From Haliovirga abyssi (GTDB lineage: Bacteria; Fusobacteriota; Fusobacteriia; Fusobacteriales; Haliovirgaceae), in contig NZ_AP027060.1 in assembly GCF_030295325.1 (NCBI RefSeq), positions 1 through 64,000 on the forward strand: 64,000 nt of DNA. The letters are read 5' to 3'. Numbering within the stretch: position 1 is the stretch's first letter; each line of letters starts with the position of its first letter. Position numbers and translations under genes: made by a program. Below are positions 50,860 to 61,769 of the stretch, one piece after another. The notes under the pieces were generated by a model. The model made no database searches. It had not been told where the DNA came from and saw only the letters and a list, made by a program, of their open reading frames with translations.

Positions 50860-52065
50860 TTATTTTTCAGGATACGCTTCTAATGAATGAATAACAAGAT
50901 CCGATCCTTTTTCCTCTTCTGCTGCATTTAATCTAAATCCAATTGTTTTATCTATTGTATAATAAACAACAAAACCTCCTACTAATGCGATAACTATTGC
51001 AGATAAAGTTCCAATTAATTGAGATATAAATGTAACTCCTCCTAGTCCACCAAATATTTTTAATCCAAATATTCCTGCTGCAATACCGCCCCAACTTCCA
51101 ATAACTCCATGTAAAATCCATACACCTAATACATCATCTATTTTAAATTTTTCAGTTTCTAAATTAAATCCAATTACAAAAATGATTGCTGCAATTGCCC
51201 CAACTATAAATGCTCCTAATGGATGATAAATATTTGAGCCAGCACAGACAGCTACAAGTCCTGCTAATGCTCCATTATGAACAAAAATCGCATCTCTTTT
51301 AGAAAATAACAGTGCAGCTAAAATTCCACCAACCATTGCAAAGAGAGAGTTTAAAGCTACTAAACCAGATATTTCTCCAATATTTAAGGCACTCATTACA
51401 TTAAATCCAAACCATCCTACTGATAAAACCCAACTTCCTAATGCTAAAAATGGGACATTACTTATTGGCAATGGATAACTTTTAGTTTTATCTTTTGAAT
51501 ATCTGCCATTTCTATTTCCAAGTATTAATATTGCAGGTAATGCTAACCATCCTCCAAATGAATGGACCACTACTGAACCTGCATAATCTGAAAAATTAGC
51601 TCCACCTATATTTTTTATAAAATTTTGAAAAGCTTCTGCATTTTGTCCCCATATAATTGATTCGAAAAATGGATATAAAAGCCCTACAAATATTGCTCCT
51701 GCTAATACTTGAGGCCAAAATTTAGCTCTTTCTGCGATACCACCTGAAATTATAGCTGGTATACAAGCTGCAAATGTTAATAAGAAAAAGAATTTTACTA
51801 AATCATATCCCATATTTCCACTAATTAATTGATCAGCTGGTTTCAAAAAACTAATTCCTCTTGCAATTGGATATCCAATTAAAAAATATACAACAGTTGA
51901 TACTGCCCAATCTGTTAAAATTTTTACAAGTGCATTTACTTGATTTTTTTGCCTAACAGAACCTACTTCTAAAAATGCAAACCCTGCATGCATTGCGAAA
52001 ATCATTATTGCTCCTAAAAGTAAAAATAAAACATTAGTGCTTTTTGCTAAAACGTCTAAACTCAT
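50860..52065 (-). CDS. amtB: Ammonium transporter, Amt family
   Basis: 401 residues, about eleven membrane helices, usual Amt length. Visible signatures: the Asp of FSDYAGSVVVHSFGG with the first pore His, and the second pore His in VWILHGVIGSWGGIAAGIFG. It conducts ammonium into the cell and is blocked by the PII protein GlnK, whose gene lies divergently 239 bp away rather than in the usual glnK-amtB operon. AGGGAG precedes ATG. Confidence 0.96.
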   Translation of the reverse strand: MSLDVLAKSTNVLFLLLGAIMIFAMHAGFAFLEVGSVRQKNQVNALVKILTDWAVSTVVYFLIGYPIARGISFLKPADQLISGNMGYDLVKFFFLLTFAACIPAIISGGIAERAKFWPQVLAGAIFVGLLYPFFESIIWGQNAEAFQNFIKNIGGANFSDYAGSVVVHSFGGWLALPAILILGNRNGRYSKDKTKSYPLPISNVPFLALGSWVLSVGWFGFNVMSALNIGEISGLVALNSLFAMVGGILAALLFSKRDAIFVHNGALAGLVAVCAGSNIYHPLGAFIVGAIAAIIFVIGFNLETEKFKIDDVLGVWILHGVIGSWGGIAAGIFGLKIFGGLGGVTFISQLIGTLSAIVIALVGGFVVYYTIDKTIGFRLNAAEEEKGSDLVIHSLEAYPEK

Positions 52066-52118
52066 TTCTCACTACTCCCTTCGATTTTTATAATTGATTT
52101 ACTAAATACTATTAATAT

Positions 52119-52254
52119 ATTATATATATACATTTATTATTTTTCAAATATAAAATATATATAGTACGTATATATATTTTATATGGTATGATATTTGTAT
52201 GAAAAAGATATTAATTATTAAAAGCTTGACAATTTATATGTATATATATTAAAC
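52119..52254. promoter_or_regulatory. Divergent amtB and glnK promoters around a 37-bp palindrome
   Basis: Minus strand, amtB: TTGAAA (52142-52147), 17 bases, TATAAT (52119-52124). Plus strand, glnK: TTGACA (52226-52231) with an AT-rich -10 around 52247-52254. Between them lies a palindrome (52148-52184) with perfect 16-base arms ATATAAAATATATATA and TATATATATTTTATAT around GTACG, abutting the amtB -35 box. A shared nitrogen regulator site or a cruciform is possible. Confidence 0.7.
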
Positions 52255-52274
52255 TAAATAAAGAGGAACTGTAA

Positions 52275-52643
<369 letters not shown>

Positions 52644-52711
52644 GGTTTGAAATAACAAAATATAAAGAAATTATTTTTCAAATGTTTTTCAGCATTAAAT
52701 ATTTTAAATAA

Positions 52712-52768
52712 AACTAACCACTATTTGTAAGAATTTAATTTCTCGCAAAAAGTGGTTAGTTCTATTTT
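52712..52768 (+). terminator. Rho-independent terminator after glnK
   Basis: AACTAACCACT / AGTGGTTAGTT (52712-52722 with 52751-52761) and a T-run. The region between glnK and this hairpin shows no gene. Confidence 0.88.
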
Positions 52769-52813
52769 TTTATAAGCTGTTTCTAAAACAATATATTTAT
52801 GAGTTAATATCCG

Positions 52814-52842
52814 TTGACACTAATATTTTCCTATGATATAAT
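52814..52842 (+). promoter_or_regulatory. Consensus promoter of the GltD/NfnL-type gene
   Basis: TTGACA, exactly 17 bases, TATAAT: a perfect sigma-70 consensus, 77 bp before the start codon. Confidence 0.92.
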
Positions 52843-52904
52843 CTTATTATTGGTAGGACAGTTTTACTGAAAAAAATTATTTTTGAGATGGAGCTATAGG
52901 ATAA

Positions 52905-54311
<1,407 letters not shown>

Positions 54312-54419
54312 AAAACCAGATAAAAATATTGGCTTTGATACAGATTTAAAGCAGAATACCTTTAAAATATTGTTAATGATACAAGAATGTATAAAATTTG
54401 AAAAAATGTATTAAAATAG

Positions 54420-54448
54420 TTGAAATTTTATAAAAATTATTGTATAAT
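54420..54448 (+). promoter_or_regulatory. Promoter of the GTPase pair
   Basis: TTGAAA (54420-54425), 17 bases, TATAAT (54443-54448), 30 bp before the start codon. Confidence 0.87.
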
Positions 54449-54478
54449 TGTTTGAAAACTGTATAAATGGAGGTTGTT

Positions 54479-56602
54479 ATGGGGAAAAATATCGAGGTAA
54501 TGGTAGATGAATTAAAAAAATATTCAAAAAAACCAATTGGAATTTTTGGAGCAAGAGCTTCAGGAAAAACAATGTTTTTAACTGTGTTATATGGACTTAC
54601 AGGGTTTGCAAATGAAAATGATAAATTATCTATTATTTGCAATACTGCTGAAAGTAGAAATTATTTAAAGAAGAATTATATGAATTTATTAGAGGGAAAG
54701 CTGCCATCAAGAACAGAGGTAAATGAATTTACTAAAATTAATATGAATTTATTTCACAACGGGAATAGTTATAATGTTAAAACTTTTGATTTTGCAGGAG
54801 AATTATTAAAAGATGTAGATGAAAAAGAGGTAGATCCTTCATTCTTAGAATTGCAAAACAAAATGTATGATTTTTTCAAAATGTGTAGTGGGTTATTAAT
54901 ATTTTTAGAACCGAGTACAGATAAAAAAGTTGGATTTGAAAGACAAATAGAGGTAGATAAATTGTTTAGTTTTTTGAAAAATGAAAATATAGATTTAAAT
55001 ATACCTATGGGAATTGCAATTACAAAATGGGATAAAATAAGTACTGAATTGGAAAAAAGAAATTATGAAGAAGAAGAAGAAAAAGTAAAAAAATATATAA
55101 GTGATAATAAAATATATCATAATATTTATCATCTTATTTCTGGAATTAGTGATTATACAAAAATGTTCCCAATATCAGCATTTGGAGAAGCAAGAGAAAA
55201 TGATTTGCCACCAGAAGAGTTAAAACCTTTTAATGTATTTTCTCCACTAATTTGGGCATCTAATAAAAGAGACCAAGAATGGGTAAAAAAAATCAAGTTT
55301 ATTTTAAATAAAAATATTAATCCTAAAGATGCAAAAGAGGTAGTTAATGAATTTGTTTTGAATATCGAAAATAAAGAGCTGAAAGTAGAAGTTGAAAAAG
55401 CATATACAAAATATTTGAACAAAAGAAGAAATAAAAAAATAGTTGCGGGATTACTTATAATTGGAACTATAGGTGGAGCTAGCGGTTATTTTCTTAAGAA
55501 TAATTATGATAAACAAAGTTCATATAATAAAATTATGAATGAAACAAATAGAAAATTACAAAAAAATATGATAAATGAGTTTATAACCAAATATGGTAGT
55601 AATAATAAATATTCAGGAGATCTATTAAAATTAAAAAAAGATATATATATTAGAATTATAAAAATAGAATCTGATCTGAATACAAAACTAAATTTAATAA
55701 ACAACTATATTGTAGAATATAAAGATGATAGCAATATAGAAGAATTAAAAAAATTGAAAAGAAAAACAGAAAAAGATATTTCGTCAGAAAAAAATTATAA
55801 AAATTTAGAAAATAGTTTATCGAAAGAAAAAGATAATTATAAAAAATATTTGCTTTCTAAAGATTATTCTGAAAAATATCCAGAATATAAAAAAGATGTG
55901 ATTCAAAATAAAATCAAAATATTTTTAAAATTAGCTGATAAGGAAAAATATGATGAGATAGAAAAACTATATGAAAATAAAAAGTTTAATCAATTGTATA
56001 ATGAAATTGAAACTTATCTGAATACAAAAGAGTATCAGGATTATAAAAAAGAGGTTTTAGAATTAAAATCAAGCTTAAGAGACAATGAACTATTTATAAA
56101 ATTAAAAAATAGTATTAAAGCTTATAACTCAAATAAAAATGAAAAAAACTTAAATGGAATTTTAAGAAATTCAGAGAGTTATCTGTCTAATAGTAACTTG
56201 CTTTTGCATGAAAAAGAAGCTAAAAATATTATATCTCAGATTAATAAAATAAAAAAAGGGATAAATTCAGAATTTGAAATAGATTTAACTTTAAAAAAAG
56301 TTAAACATAAATATATTAAAACTTATGTTATAATAAATATTGATGGTAAAAAATATGAAAAATCAGCAAAATTAAATAAAAAAAATGTTTATGTAGGAAG
56401 TTTTATAAATAAATTCAGAATAGGAAAAAAAATTGATATTGATATATATTTAGATGATAAAAAGGGAGTAGAAATACAAACAAAACATTTAAAATTAAGT
56501 TTTGGAGATATTAATAAAAATATTTTAGTAAAAACAGAGAAGGGTGACGAATTAATTTTAAGATTGCAAACGAATCAAATAAAATATGAAATAGGTGGAT
56601 AA
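54479..56602 (+). CDS. Membrane-anchored GTPase with long extracytoplasmic coiled-coil tail
   Basis: 707 residues. ATG 54479 is chosen because GGAGG sits just before it; an in-frame ATG at 54467 would add four residues but lacks a ribosome site. G1 is GARASGKT (24-31), G3 DFAG (104-107), G4 TKWD (182-185) and G5 ISA (232-234): a TRAFAC-style GTPase, resembling the double-GTPase/GAP1-associated families of bacterial conflict systems. One membrane helix (about 320-339) is followed by a Lys/Glu-rich coiled coil (about 345-590) and a strand-rich C-terminal domain (about 595-707). The helix places the GTPase inside the cell and the tail outside. The next gene encodes a protein with a homologous tail, so the two look like partners. 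Function unknown. Confidence 0.82.
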   Translation: MGKNIEVMVDELKKYSKKPIGIFGARASGKTMFLTVLYGLTGFANENDKLSIICNTAESRNYLKKNYMNLLEGKLPSRTEVNEFTKINMNLFHNGNSYNVKTFDFAGELLKDVDEKEVDPSFLELQNKMYDFFKMCSGLLIFLEPSTDKKVGFERQIEVDKLFSFLKNENIDLNIPMGIAITKWDKISTELEKRNYEEEEEKVKKYISDNKIYHNIYHLISGISDYTKMFPISAFGEARENDLPPEELKPFNVFSPLIWASNKRDQEWVKKIKFILNKNINPKDAKEVVNEFVLNIENKELKVEVEKAYTKYLNKRRNKKIVAGLLIIGTIGGASGYFLKNNYDKQSSYNKIMNETNRKLQKNMINEFITKYGSNNKYSGDLLKLKKDIYIRIIKIESDLNTKLNLINNYIVEYKDDSNIEELKKLKRKTEKDISSEKNYKNLENSLSKEKDNYKKYLLSKDYSEKYPEYKKDVIQNKIKIFLKLADKEKYDEIEKLYENKKFNQLYNEIETYLNTKEYQDYKKEVLELKSSLRDNELFIKLKNSIKAYNSNKNEKNLNGILRNSESYLSNSNLLLHEKEAKNIISQINKIKKGINSEFEIDLTLKKVKHKYIKTYVIINIDGKKYEKSAKLNKKNVYVGSFINKFRIGKKIDIDIYLDDKKGVEIQTKHLKLSFGDINKNILVKTEKGDELILRLQTNQIKYEIGG

Positions 56603-56603
56603 T

Positions 56604-57905
56604 ATGAAACTAAAATTACTTATCATAAAAAACAGAATAAATTTTGGTTCCACAATTTATTTTTCAGAAAATGTTTCGCCATATGAAAAAAAAGTATTAG
56701 AGTCTATAAACTATAAAGATTATATTAAGGAAATTGAAAAAATAAAAATATTAAAAAAAGATGATAACTACATATATTTTTTAAGTTATACAGGTGGGAA
56801 AGATGAATTTGGAAGAGATTATATCAATACAATTTCTGCAATTTTTCCTATTAAATTAGATCAAAATGAGATGAAAATATTAAAAAAAATATTAGAATCA
56901 ATTGAAGATGAGATAGAAAAAGGAAAAGATATTATAGGAGATTATGATATTATATTAAATTCAGGAAAAGATGGAGAGGTTTTTTCTAATATAAAGATTA
57001 AAAATAGGAAAAAAACATTCAGAGATACTCTTATAGGAATAAATTTACTTTTATTTATAGTTGTAATAATAGGATTTGGAGCAAATTATTCGTTAAACAG
57101 AACTAGTTATAGAAAAATGTTAAATAAAGTAAAAAAAGAATCTGATTATTATAAAAAATATATCTTATACTCTAATTTTTTGGATTCTGAATATAAGAGG
57201 TCAATTGAATTTAAAGAAAAAGCAGCAATAAAAGATTATAATGAAATAATAAAAATTTATAATTCAAATAATTATAAAAATCGCGAGATATTAAATAAAA
57301 TAGAAAATTATATTAATGATAAAAAATTTGAATATCATAAGAAGGAAATATTAGGGATAAGAACTGTAATTTTAAAATCAGAGAGTAAAAAAGAGTTTAA
57401 TAAAATGATTAACTTAGTAAAAGAATATAATAAAACAAAAAATTATGAAACGTTAAAAAAGATAGAAAATTTGTTATATAAGTATAAAAAATCTAATTTT
57501 AAGCTATATAAAAAAAATATTTTGTTATTAGAGAATGAAATAGAGAGGTTAAAAAAAGGAATAACATCAGAAATTGAAATATATATAAATAATAAAAGTT
57601 ATATATATAATAATAAAAAATTAATATTTGTTATAAAATTAAATAATAAGGTATATAAAAAAATTAAAAAGGTAAATAATAATAAAGAAGATTATATTGG
57701 TAGTTTTTATGGAGATGTTGTTCCGAAAAGCGAAATTAATGTAAAAGTATATTTAAATAATTTATCAAAAGATAATTTAATAAATAGTGTTAACATGAAA
57801 GTAAGCGATATAAATAATAATATTAGTATTAAAAATAATGATGTTGCAGTTTTTAAAGTTAGACTTTCAATTAGAGATGATTTTTTTATTATACATTTAA
57901 AATAA
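56604..57905 (+). CDS. Membrane partner of the GTPase, possibly GAP1-N-like head
   Basis: 433 residues. ATG 56604 follows AGGTGG embedded in the end of the GTPase gene; a GTG at 56595 is in frame but less likely. The N-terminal head (about 1-135) has LSYTGGKDEFGRDYINTISAIFP, reminiscent of the GTPase-associated GAP1-N domains (D-x-x-GR-x-Y); this match is tentative. A membrane helix (about 143-162) is followed by a coiled coil and a C-terminal strand domain whose start (LKKGITSEIEIYI...VIKLNNKVYKKIKK...DYIGSF) aligns with that of the GTPase (IKKGINSEFEIDL...IINIDGKKYEKSAK...VYVGSF). Same topology as its partner. No known family could be assigned to the tail. Confidence 0.75.
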   Translation: MKLKLLIIKNRINFGSTIYFSENVSPYEKKVLESINYKDYIKEIEKIKILKKDDNYIYFLSYTGGKDEFGRDYINTISAIFPIKLDQNEMKILKKILESIEDEIEKGKDIIGDYDIILNSGKDGEVFSNIKIKNRKKTFRDTLIGINLLLFIVVIIGFGANYSLNRTSYRKMLNKVKKESDYYKKYILYSNFLDSEYKRSIEFKEKAAIKDYNEIIKIYNSNNYKNREILNKIENYINDKKFEYHKKEILGIRTVILKSESKKEFNKMINLVKEYNKTKNYETLKKIENLLYKYKKSNFKLYKKNILLLENEIERLKKGITSEIEIYINNKSYIYNNKKLIFVIKLNNKVYKKIKKVNNNKEDYIGSFYGDVVPKSEINVKVYLNNLSKDNLINSVNMKVSDINNNISIKNNDVAVFKVRLSIRDDFFIIHLK

Positions 57906-57958
57906 TAAGATGATTGACCCACATATTAGATACTCTTGATTAAAAGAAGGAGGAATTT

Positions 57959-58540
57959 ATGATAGAAGAGATAAGAAATTCATATTTAACAGCACAAAAA
58001 TTATTAAATGAGTTTATTAATGAGGAGAAAAATATAGAAAAAACTGTATTAGTATCTAAATTAATAGCAAATGCTTTTAAAAATAAAAATAAAGTTTTAA
58101 TCGCAGGAAATGGAGGAAGTACAACTGATGCAATGCATTTTGCAGAAGAGTTTACTGGGAGATTTAGAAAAGATAGAAAAGCGTTACCCGCGATTAGTAT
58201 ATCAGATCCATCTCATCTAAGTTGTGTTGGAAATGATTATGGCTTTGATTATGTATTTTCAAGAGGAATAGAAGCTTATGGAATAGAAAGAGATGTTTTT
58301 ATTGGAATATCTACAAGTGGAAACTCAAAAAATATTATAAATGCAGTAAACAAGGCAAAAGAATTAGGGATGAAAACAGTTGGATTATTAGGAAAAGATG
58401 GTGGAGCATTAAAAGGTATTTGTGATTTTGAATTTATAATACCAGGAGTTACATCAGATAGAATTCAAGAAATTCATATGATGATTTTGCATATAATTAT
58501 AGAGGGGGTAGAAAGAGAACTATTTCCAGAGTTATATTAA
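57959..58540 (+). CDS. gmhA: Phosphoheptose isomerase (sedoheptulose-7-phosphate isomerase)
   Basis: 193 residues, a single SIS domain. Motifs: LIAGNGGSTTDAMHFAEEFTGRF (usual GNGGSAADAQHFAAEF), FIGISTSGNSKNIINA and the C-terminal QEIHMMILHIIIEGVE with the catalytic Glu/His positions kept. It makes D-glycero-D-manno-heptose 7-phosphate for LPS core heptose, which supports a Gram-negative envelope. AGGAGG precedes ATG. It starts 53 bp after the GTPase pair and may be read from the same transcript. Confidence 0.93.
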   Translation: MIEEIRNSYLTAQKLLNEFINEEKNIEKTVLVSKLIANAFKNKNKVLIAGNGGSTTDAMHFAEEFTGRFRKDRKALPAISISDPSHLSCVGNDYGFDYVFSRGIEAYGIERDVFIGISTSGNSKNIINAVNKAKELGMKTVGLLGKDGGALKGICDFEFIIPGVTSDRIQEIHMMILHIIIEGVERELFPELY

Positions 58541-58547
58541 TTACATC

Positions 58548-58582
58548 AAAAAAATGACGAAAATAAATTTCGTCATTTTTTT
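58548..58582. terminator. Bidirectional terminator between gmhA and ung
   Basis: A 15-bp stem AAAAAAATGACGAAA / TTTCGTCATTTTTTT with a five-base loop. It works in both directions and overlaps the last codons of the minus-strand gene. Confidence 0.93.
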
Positions 58583-59319
58583 GTGTTATAATTTATCCAA
58601 TTAATAATATTTTTAGTTTCAAAAAACCCATTAAAAAACAAGAAATCTTTTGGAGATTTACCAAAAGCAAGTGCAGGATGATTACTTTTAAAAATAGTCC
58701 CATTAGTTATAAATTTTTCATACTTACCTGCATCATTTCCCCATAAAAAATAACTTAAATTTGGATTTTTTTTACTAATATATTGGATTAATTCTTCTAC
58801 AAATGATTTCCAATATTTCATATGAGAACCGGAATAGTTTTTATTATTATCAACTTTAACGGTCAATAAACTATTTAATAATATTACTCCTTGATTATGC
58901 CAACTTTTAAATAGTTTGTTAGGAGGCATAATCTGAAAATCATTACTTTTAATTTTTAATCTAATTTCAGAAAAATTGATTAATTGATTTTCATAACTTT
59001 TGTAAATATTCTTAACTATATTTTGTAGAGACCTTTGTGGAAATGGAGAGCTCCAACTTTCCAATCCATTTACTTCAAAAGCTAATCCAGTAGCAGCATT
59101 TTCTTGAAAATAAGGATCTTTTCCTAAAATCAATACTTTACAAAATTTAATATCTTTCTCTAATGCTTTAAAAATATTTTCTTTTTTAGGAGCAAACTTT
59201 TCACTATTGGATTCTAACTTTTTTAACACTTCTAAAACATATTGGATTTTTTCATCTGAAAAAAACTCAGAGTAGCTTTTATCAATATAAAAAAAAGATA
59301 AAAAATCATTTTTATTCAT
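58573..59319 (-). CDS. Uracil-DNA glycosylase family protein, divergent
   Basis: 248 residues with the family-1-like fold. The water-activating loop reads GKDPYFQENAATGLAFE (usual GQDPYHxxGQAxGLAFS), keeping the catalytic Asp. LLNSLLTV matches the LLN(T/A)xLTV motif, and the DNA-minor-groove loop is SNHPALAF in place of HPSPLS. The Gln-to-Lys and His-to-Phe changes and the altered HPS loop make its activity or substrate range uncertain. It is the last gene of the zinc operon: its ATG is three bases after the permease stop, so it is co-transcribed with metal uptake genes. Confidence 0.83.
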   Translation of the reverse strand: MNKNDFLSFFYIDKSYSEFFSDEKIQYVLEVLKKLESNSEKFAPKKENIFKALEKDIKFCKVLILGKDPYFQENAATGLAFEVNGLESWSSPFPQRSLQNIVKNIYKSYENQLINFSEIRLKIKSNDFQIMPPNKLFKSWHNQGVILLNSLLTVKVDNNKNYSGSHMKYWKSFVEELIQYISKKNPNLSYFLWGNDAGKYEKFITNGTIFKSNHPALAFGKSPKDFLFFNGFFETKNIINWINYNTKK

Positions 59320-59322
59320 AAA

Positions 59323-60147
59323 TTAAACCTCACTTTTACTTTTTAGAGAAAATAAAATTTTAAATAATTTAATTATCCCAAATAATATAACTAACGAAAA
59401 AATTATAGAAGCTCCAGATGGAATATTTAATAAATATGAAAATATTAATCCACTCATAGTGCCAATAAATGCAAAAAATATTGATAAAATCATTATATTT
59501 CTAAAGCTATTTGAAAAAAGTGCAGAAATAGCTTGTGGTATAGTCAATAAAGATAAAACTAAGATAATTCCAACTACTCTAATATTAATAACGATCGTTA
59601 ATGCAATAAGTGTTGCAATTGTATATTTAAATAGTGTAACTGGTAAACCTTTTGTTTTCATATATTCTTCGTCAAAAGATATATATAATATTTCTTTATA
59701 AAAAAACATAAAGAAAAATATAATAATAAGATTTAATAAAAGCATAGCGTTAATATCAAAAGTTGATACAGCTAAAATATTACCAAAAAGATATGCCATT
59801 AAATTTGGAGCATATCCAGGAGTTATATATATTAAAATTATTCCAAGAGCCATTCCAAAAGACCATAAAATTCCTATTGCAGAATCTTCTCTTATTTCGC
59901 CTTTTTCAGCAATATACTCAATTCCAATAGCAGAAAGAACAGCAAAAATAGCGGCAGTAATTATGGGATTTATACCTAAAAAATATCCAATTCCAATTCC
60001 GCCAAATGAAGAGTGGGTGATTCCTCCGCTAATAAAGACTTTTCTTTTAGCAACTATATATGTTCCGATTATTCCACAAGAAATGGCAGTTAATATTCCT
60101 GCAATTATTGCATTTGAGAAAAAACTATATTTTAACAAATCAATCAT
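59323..60147 (-). CDS. znuB: Zinc/metal ABC transporter permease
   Basis: 274 residues from the ATG at 60147, which has GGAGG before it; the frame is open five codons further. About eight membrane helices in the ZnuB/MntB/TroC pattern, with KRKVFISGGITHSSFGGIGIGYFLG and IRVVGIILVLSLLTIPQAISALFS. It moves the metal delivered by ZnuA, powered by ZnuC. It overlaps the end of znuC by eight bases. Confidence 0.93.
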   Translation of the reverse strand: MIDLLKYSFFSNAIIAGILTAISCGIIGTYIVAKRKVFISGGITHSSFGGIGIGYFLGINPIITAAIFAVLSAIGIEYIAEKGEIREDSAIGILWSFGMALGIILIYITPGYAPNLMAYLFGNILAVSTFDINAMLLLNLIIIFFFMFFYKEILYISFDEEYMKTKGLPVTLFKYTIATLIALTIVINIRVVGIILVLSLLTIPQAISALFSNSFRNIMILSIFFAFIGTMSGLIFSYLLNIPSGASIIFSLVILFGIIKLFKILFSLKSKSEV

Positions 60148-60907
60148 CTTTGTTACCTCCATGTTTTAAAATAATTCTATGTGGAACAGGTCCATGTGCT
60201 AAAACTTCCAAAGGACAGGCATAAGCATCAATCATATCTTCTGTTATTTCACTTGTTGGGTGATAATGTAAAGTTTGATTTACACACGCAATTGATTTTA
60301 CATACTGAGGAATAGTTCCAAGGTCATGAGATACTAATATAATTGTCATGTTTTTATTTAATTCTCTTAGTAAATCATATAAAGTGCTACTAAATTTTTT
60401 ATCAACAAAAGTATTTGGCTCATCTAAAATTAATATTTTGGGATTAGATATAATAGCTCTTGCTAAAAAAACTCTTTGTAATTGTCCACCAGAAAGAGAG
60501 CCAATAGCTCTATTTTTTAAATCTGTTATTTTAATTTCTTCCATTATCTTTTCTAATTTATTGTTATCTTCTTTAGAAATAGCTTTAAAAATACTTTTTT
60601 TAGATGATAATCCAGATAAAATAACATCTTTTACTATTATTGGGAATTTTTCATCAATTAATTTAAATTGAGGTAAATATCCAATAAAATGTTCTTTTTC
60701 ATCACTATAATATTTTATTTCTCCAGAAAAAGGTTTTAAAAGACCTAAAATTACTTTTAATAATGTTGTTTTACCTCCACCGTTAGGACCAATAATTCCA
60801 ATAAAATCATTTTCATATATAGATAAATTTATATTTTTTAAAGCTATTTTATGATTATCATATCCAGCAGTTATATTATTAATATCAATAACCTTACTTT
60901 TATTCAT
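60140..60907 (-). CDS. znuC: Zinc/metal ABC transporter ATPase
   Basis: 255 residues. Walker A GPNGGGKTTLLK (about 41-52), signature LSGGQLQRVFLARA, Walker B ILILDEPNTFVD, H-loop VSHDLG. The tail is rich in potential metal ligands (HYHPTSE, ACPLEVLAHGPVPHR), a common feature of zinc-type ATPases. Its start overlaps the end of znuA by eight bases, so the operon is tightly packed. Confidence 0.94.
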   Translation of the reverse strand: MNKSKVIDINNITAGYDNHKIALKNINLSIYENDFIGIIGPNGGGKTTLLKVILGLLKPFSGEIKYYSDEKEHFIGYLPQFKLIDEKFPIIVKDVILSGLSSKKSIFKAISKEDNNKLEKIMEEIKITDLKNRAIGSLSGGQLQRVFLARAIISNPKILILDEPNTFVDKKFSSTLYDLLRELNKNMTIILVSHDLGTIPQYVKSIACVNQTLHYHPTSEITEDMIDAYACPLEVLAHGPVPHRIILKHGGNKDD

Positions 60908-61769
60908 TTTTTCCTCCTAAAACTTCTTCAAAAACTTTTATTGTTTTTTTGCTATTTTCTAACCAATCTTCTGAAAGAGGATCAATTTGAATTACTTTAC
61001 CATTAATAGCATCAGCAATTGTTTTTGCATCTTCTATAGGAAATTGTAGTTGTACAAAAACTACTTTTATTCTGTTTTTTTTAGAAATATTTATAATATT
61101 TTGCATATTTTTAGCAGATGGAGATTTTCCATCTATCTCTATTGGAATTTGTTTTAAATTATAATCTCTTGCAAAATAACTCCATACAGGATGATAAACT
61201 ATAAATTTTTTATTAGTAATATTTTTTAGAGAATCAGTAAATAATTTATCTAAATTATCTAATTTAATAATAAAACTTTTATAATTTTGGGTATATAATT
61301 CTTTATTTTCTGGAAAATTTTCAATTAAGCTATTATATATATTTTTTATTTCTATCTTTACCTCACGTGGAGTTATCCAAATATGTGGATCAGTTGATTT
61401 TCCATTTTTTATTAAATTAATACCAACAGATGTATCTATAATTTTCATATTTTTATTGGCTGATTTTATTTTATCTATCCATGCAAATTCAAATGGAATA
61501 TATCCAATTCTAAAATATATTTTAGAATTATTTAAAAGTTTCATTTGAGATGGAGTAGGATCATATGTAGCTGGGCTTTTTCCAGGTGGAATCATTACAT
61601 TTACTTTAAGGGTAGAGCCAGCTATTTTTTCCACAAAATATTTTTGTGGTAGGATACTAACAGTTACTGTACTGTTTTTTGTAATAGGTTGTTTAGTTTT
61701 TTTATTTGAAAGATAATAAATTGCAAATAAAAAGCTTAAAACAATTATAAACGAAATTATTTTTTTCAT
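60900..61769 (-). CDS. znuA: Zinc/metal ABC transporter binding protein (cluster 9)
   Basis: 289 residues from ATG 61769, which has GGAGG before it. An N-terminal signal or anchor helix (about 4-22) has no lipobox Cys, so it may remain membrane-tethered or be cut by signal peptidase I. Ligand positions: DPHIWITP (His), VYHPVWSYFARDY (His) and IDPLSEDW (Asp). The first His, expected in SPHxYEPTP, is replaced: the sequence reads SPATYDPTPSQ. Upstream regulator and partners point to zinc. The start overlaps the zur stop by four bases (ATGA). Confidence 0.9.
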   Translation of the reverse strand: MKKIISFIIVLSFLFAIYYLSNKKTKQPITKNSTVTVSILPQKYFVEKIAGSTLKVNVMIPPGKSPATYDPTPSQMKLLNNSKIYFRIGYIPFEFAWIDKIKSANKNMKIIDTSVGINLIKNGKSTDPHIWITPREVKIEIKNIYNSLIENFPENKELYTQNYKSFIIKLDNLDKLFTDSLKNITNKKFIVYHPVWSYFARDYNLKQIPIEIDGKSPSAKNMQNIINISKKNRIKVVFVQLQFPIEDAKTIADAINGKVIQIDPLSEDWLENSKKTIKVFEEVLGGKNE

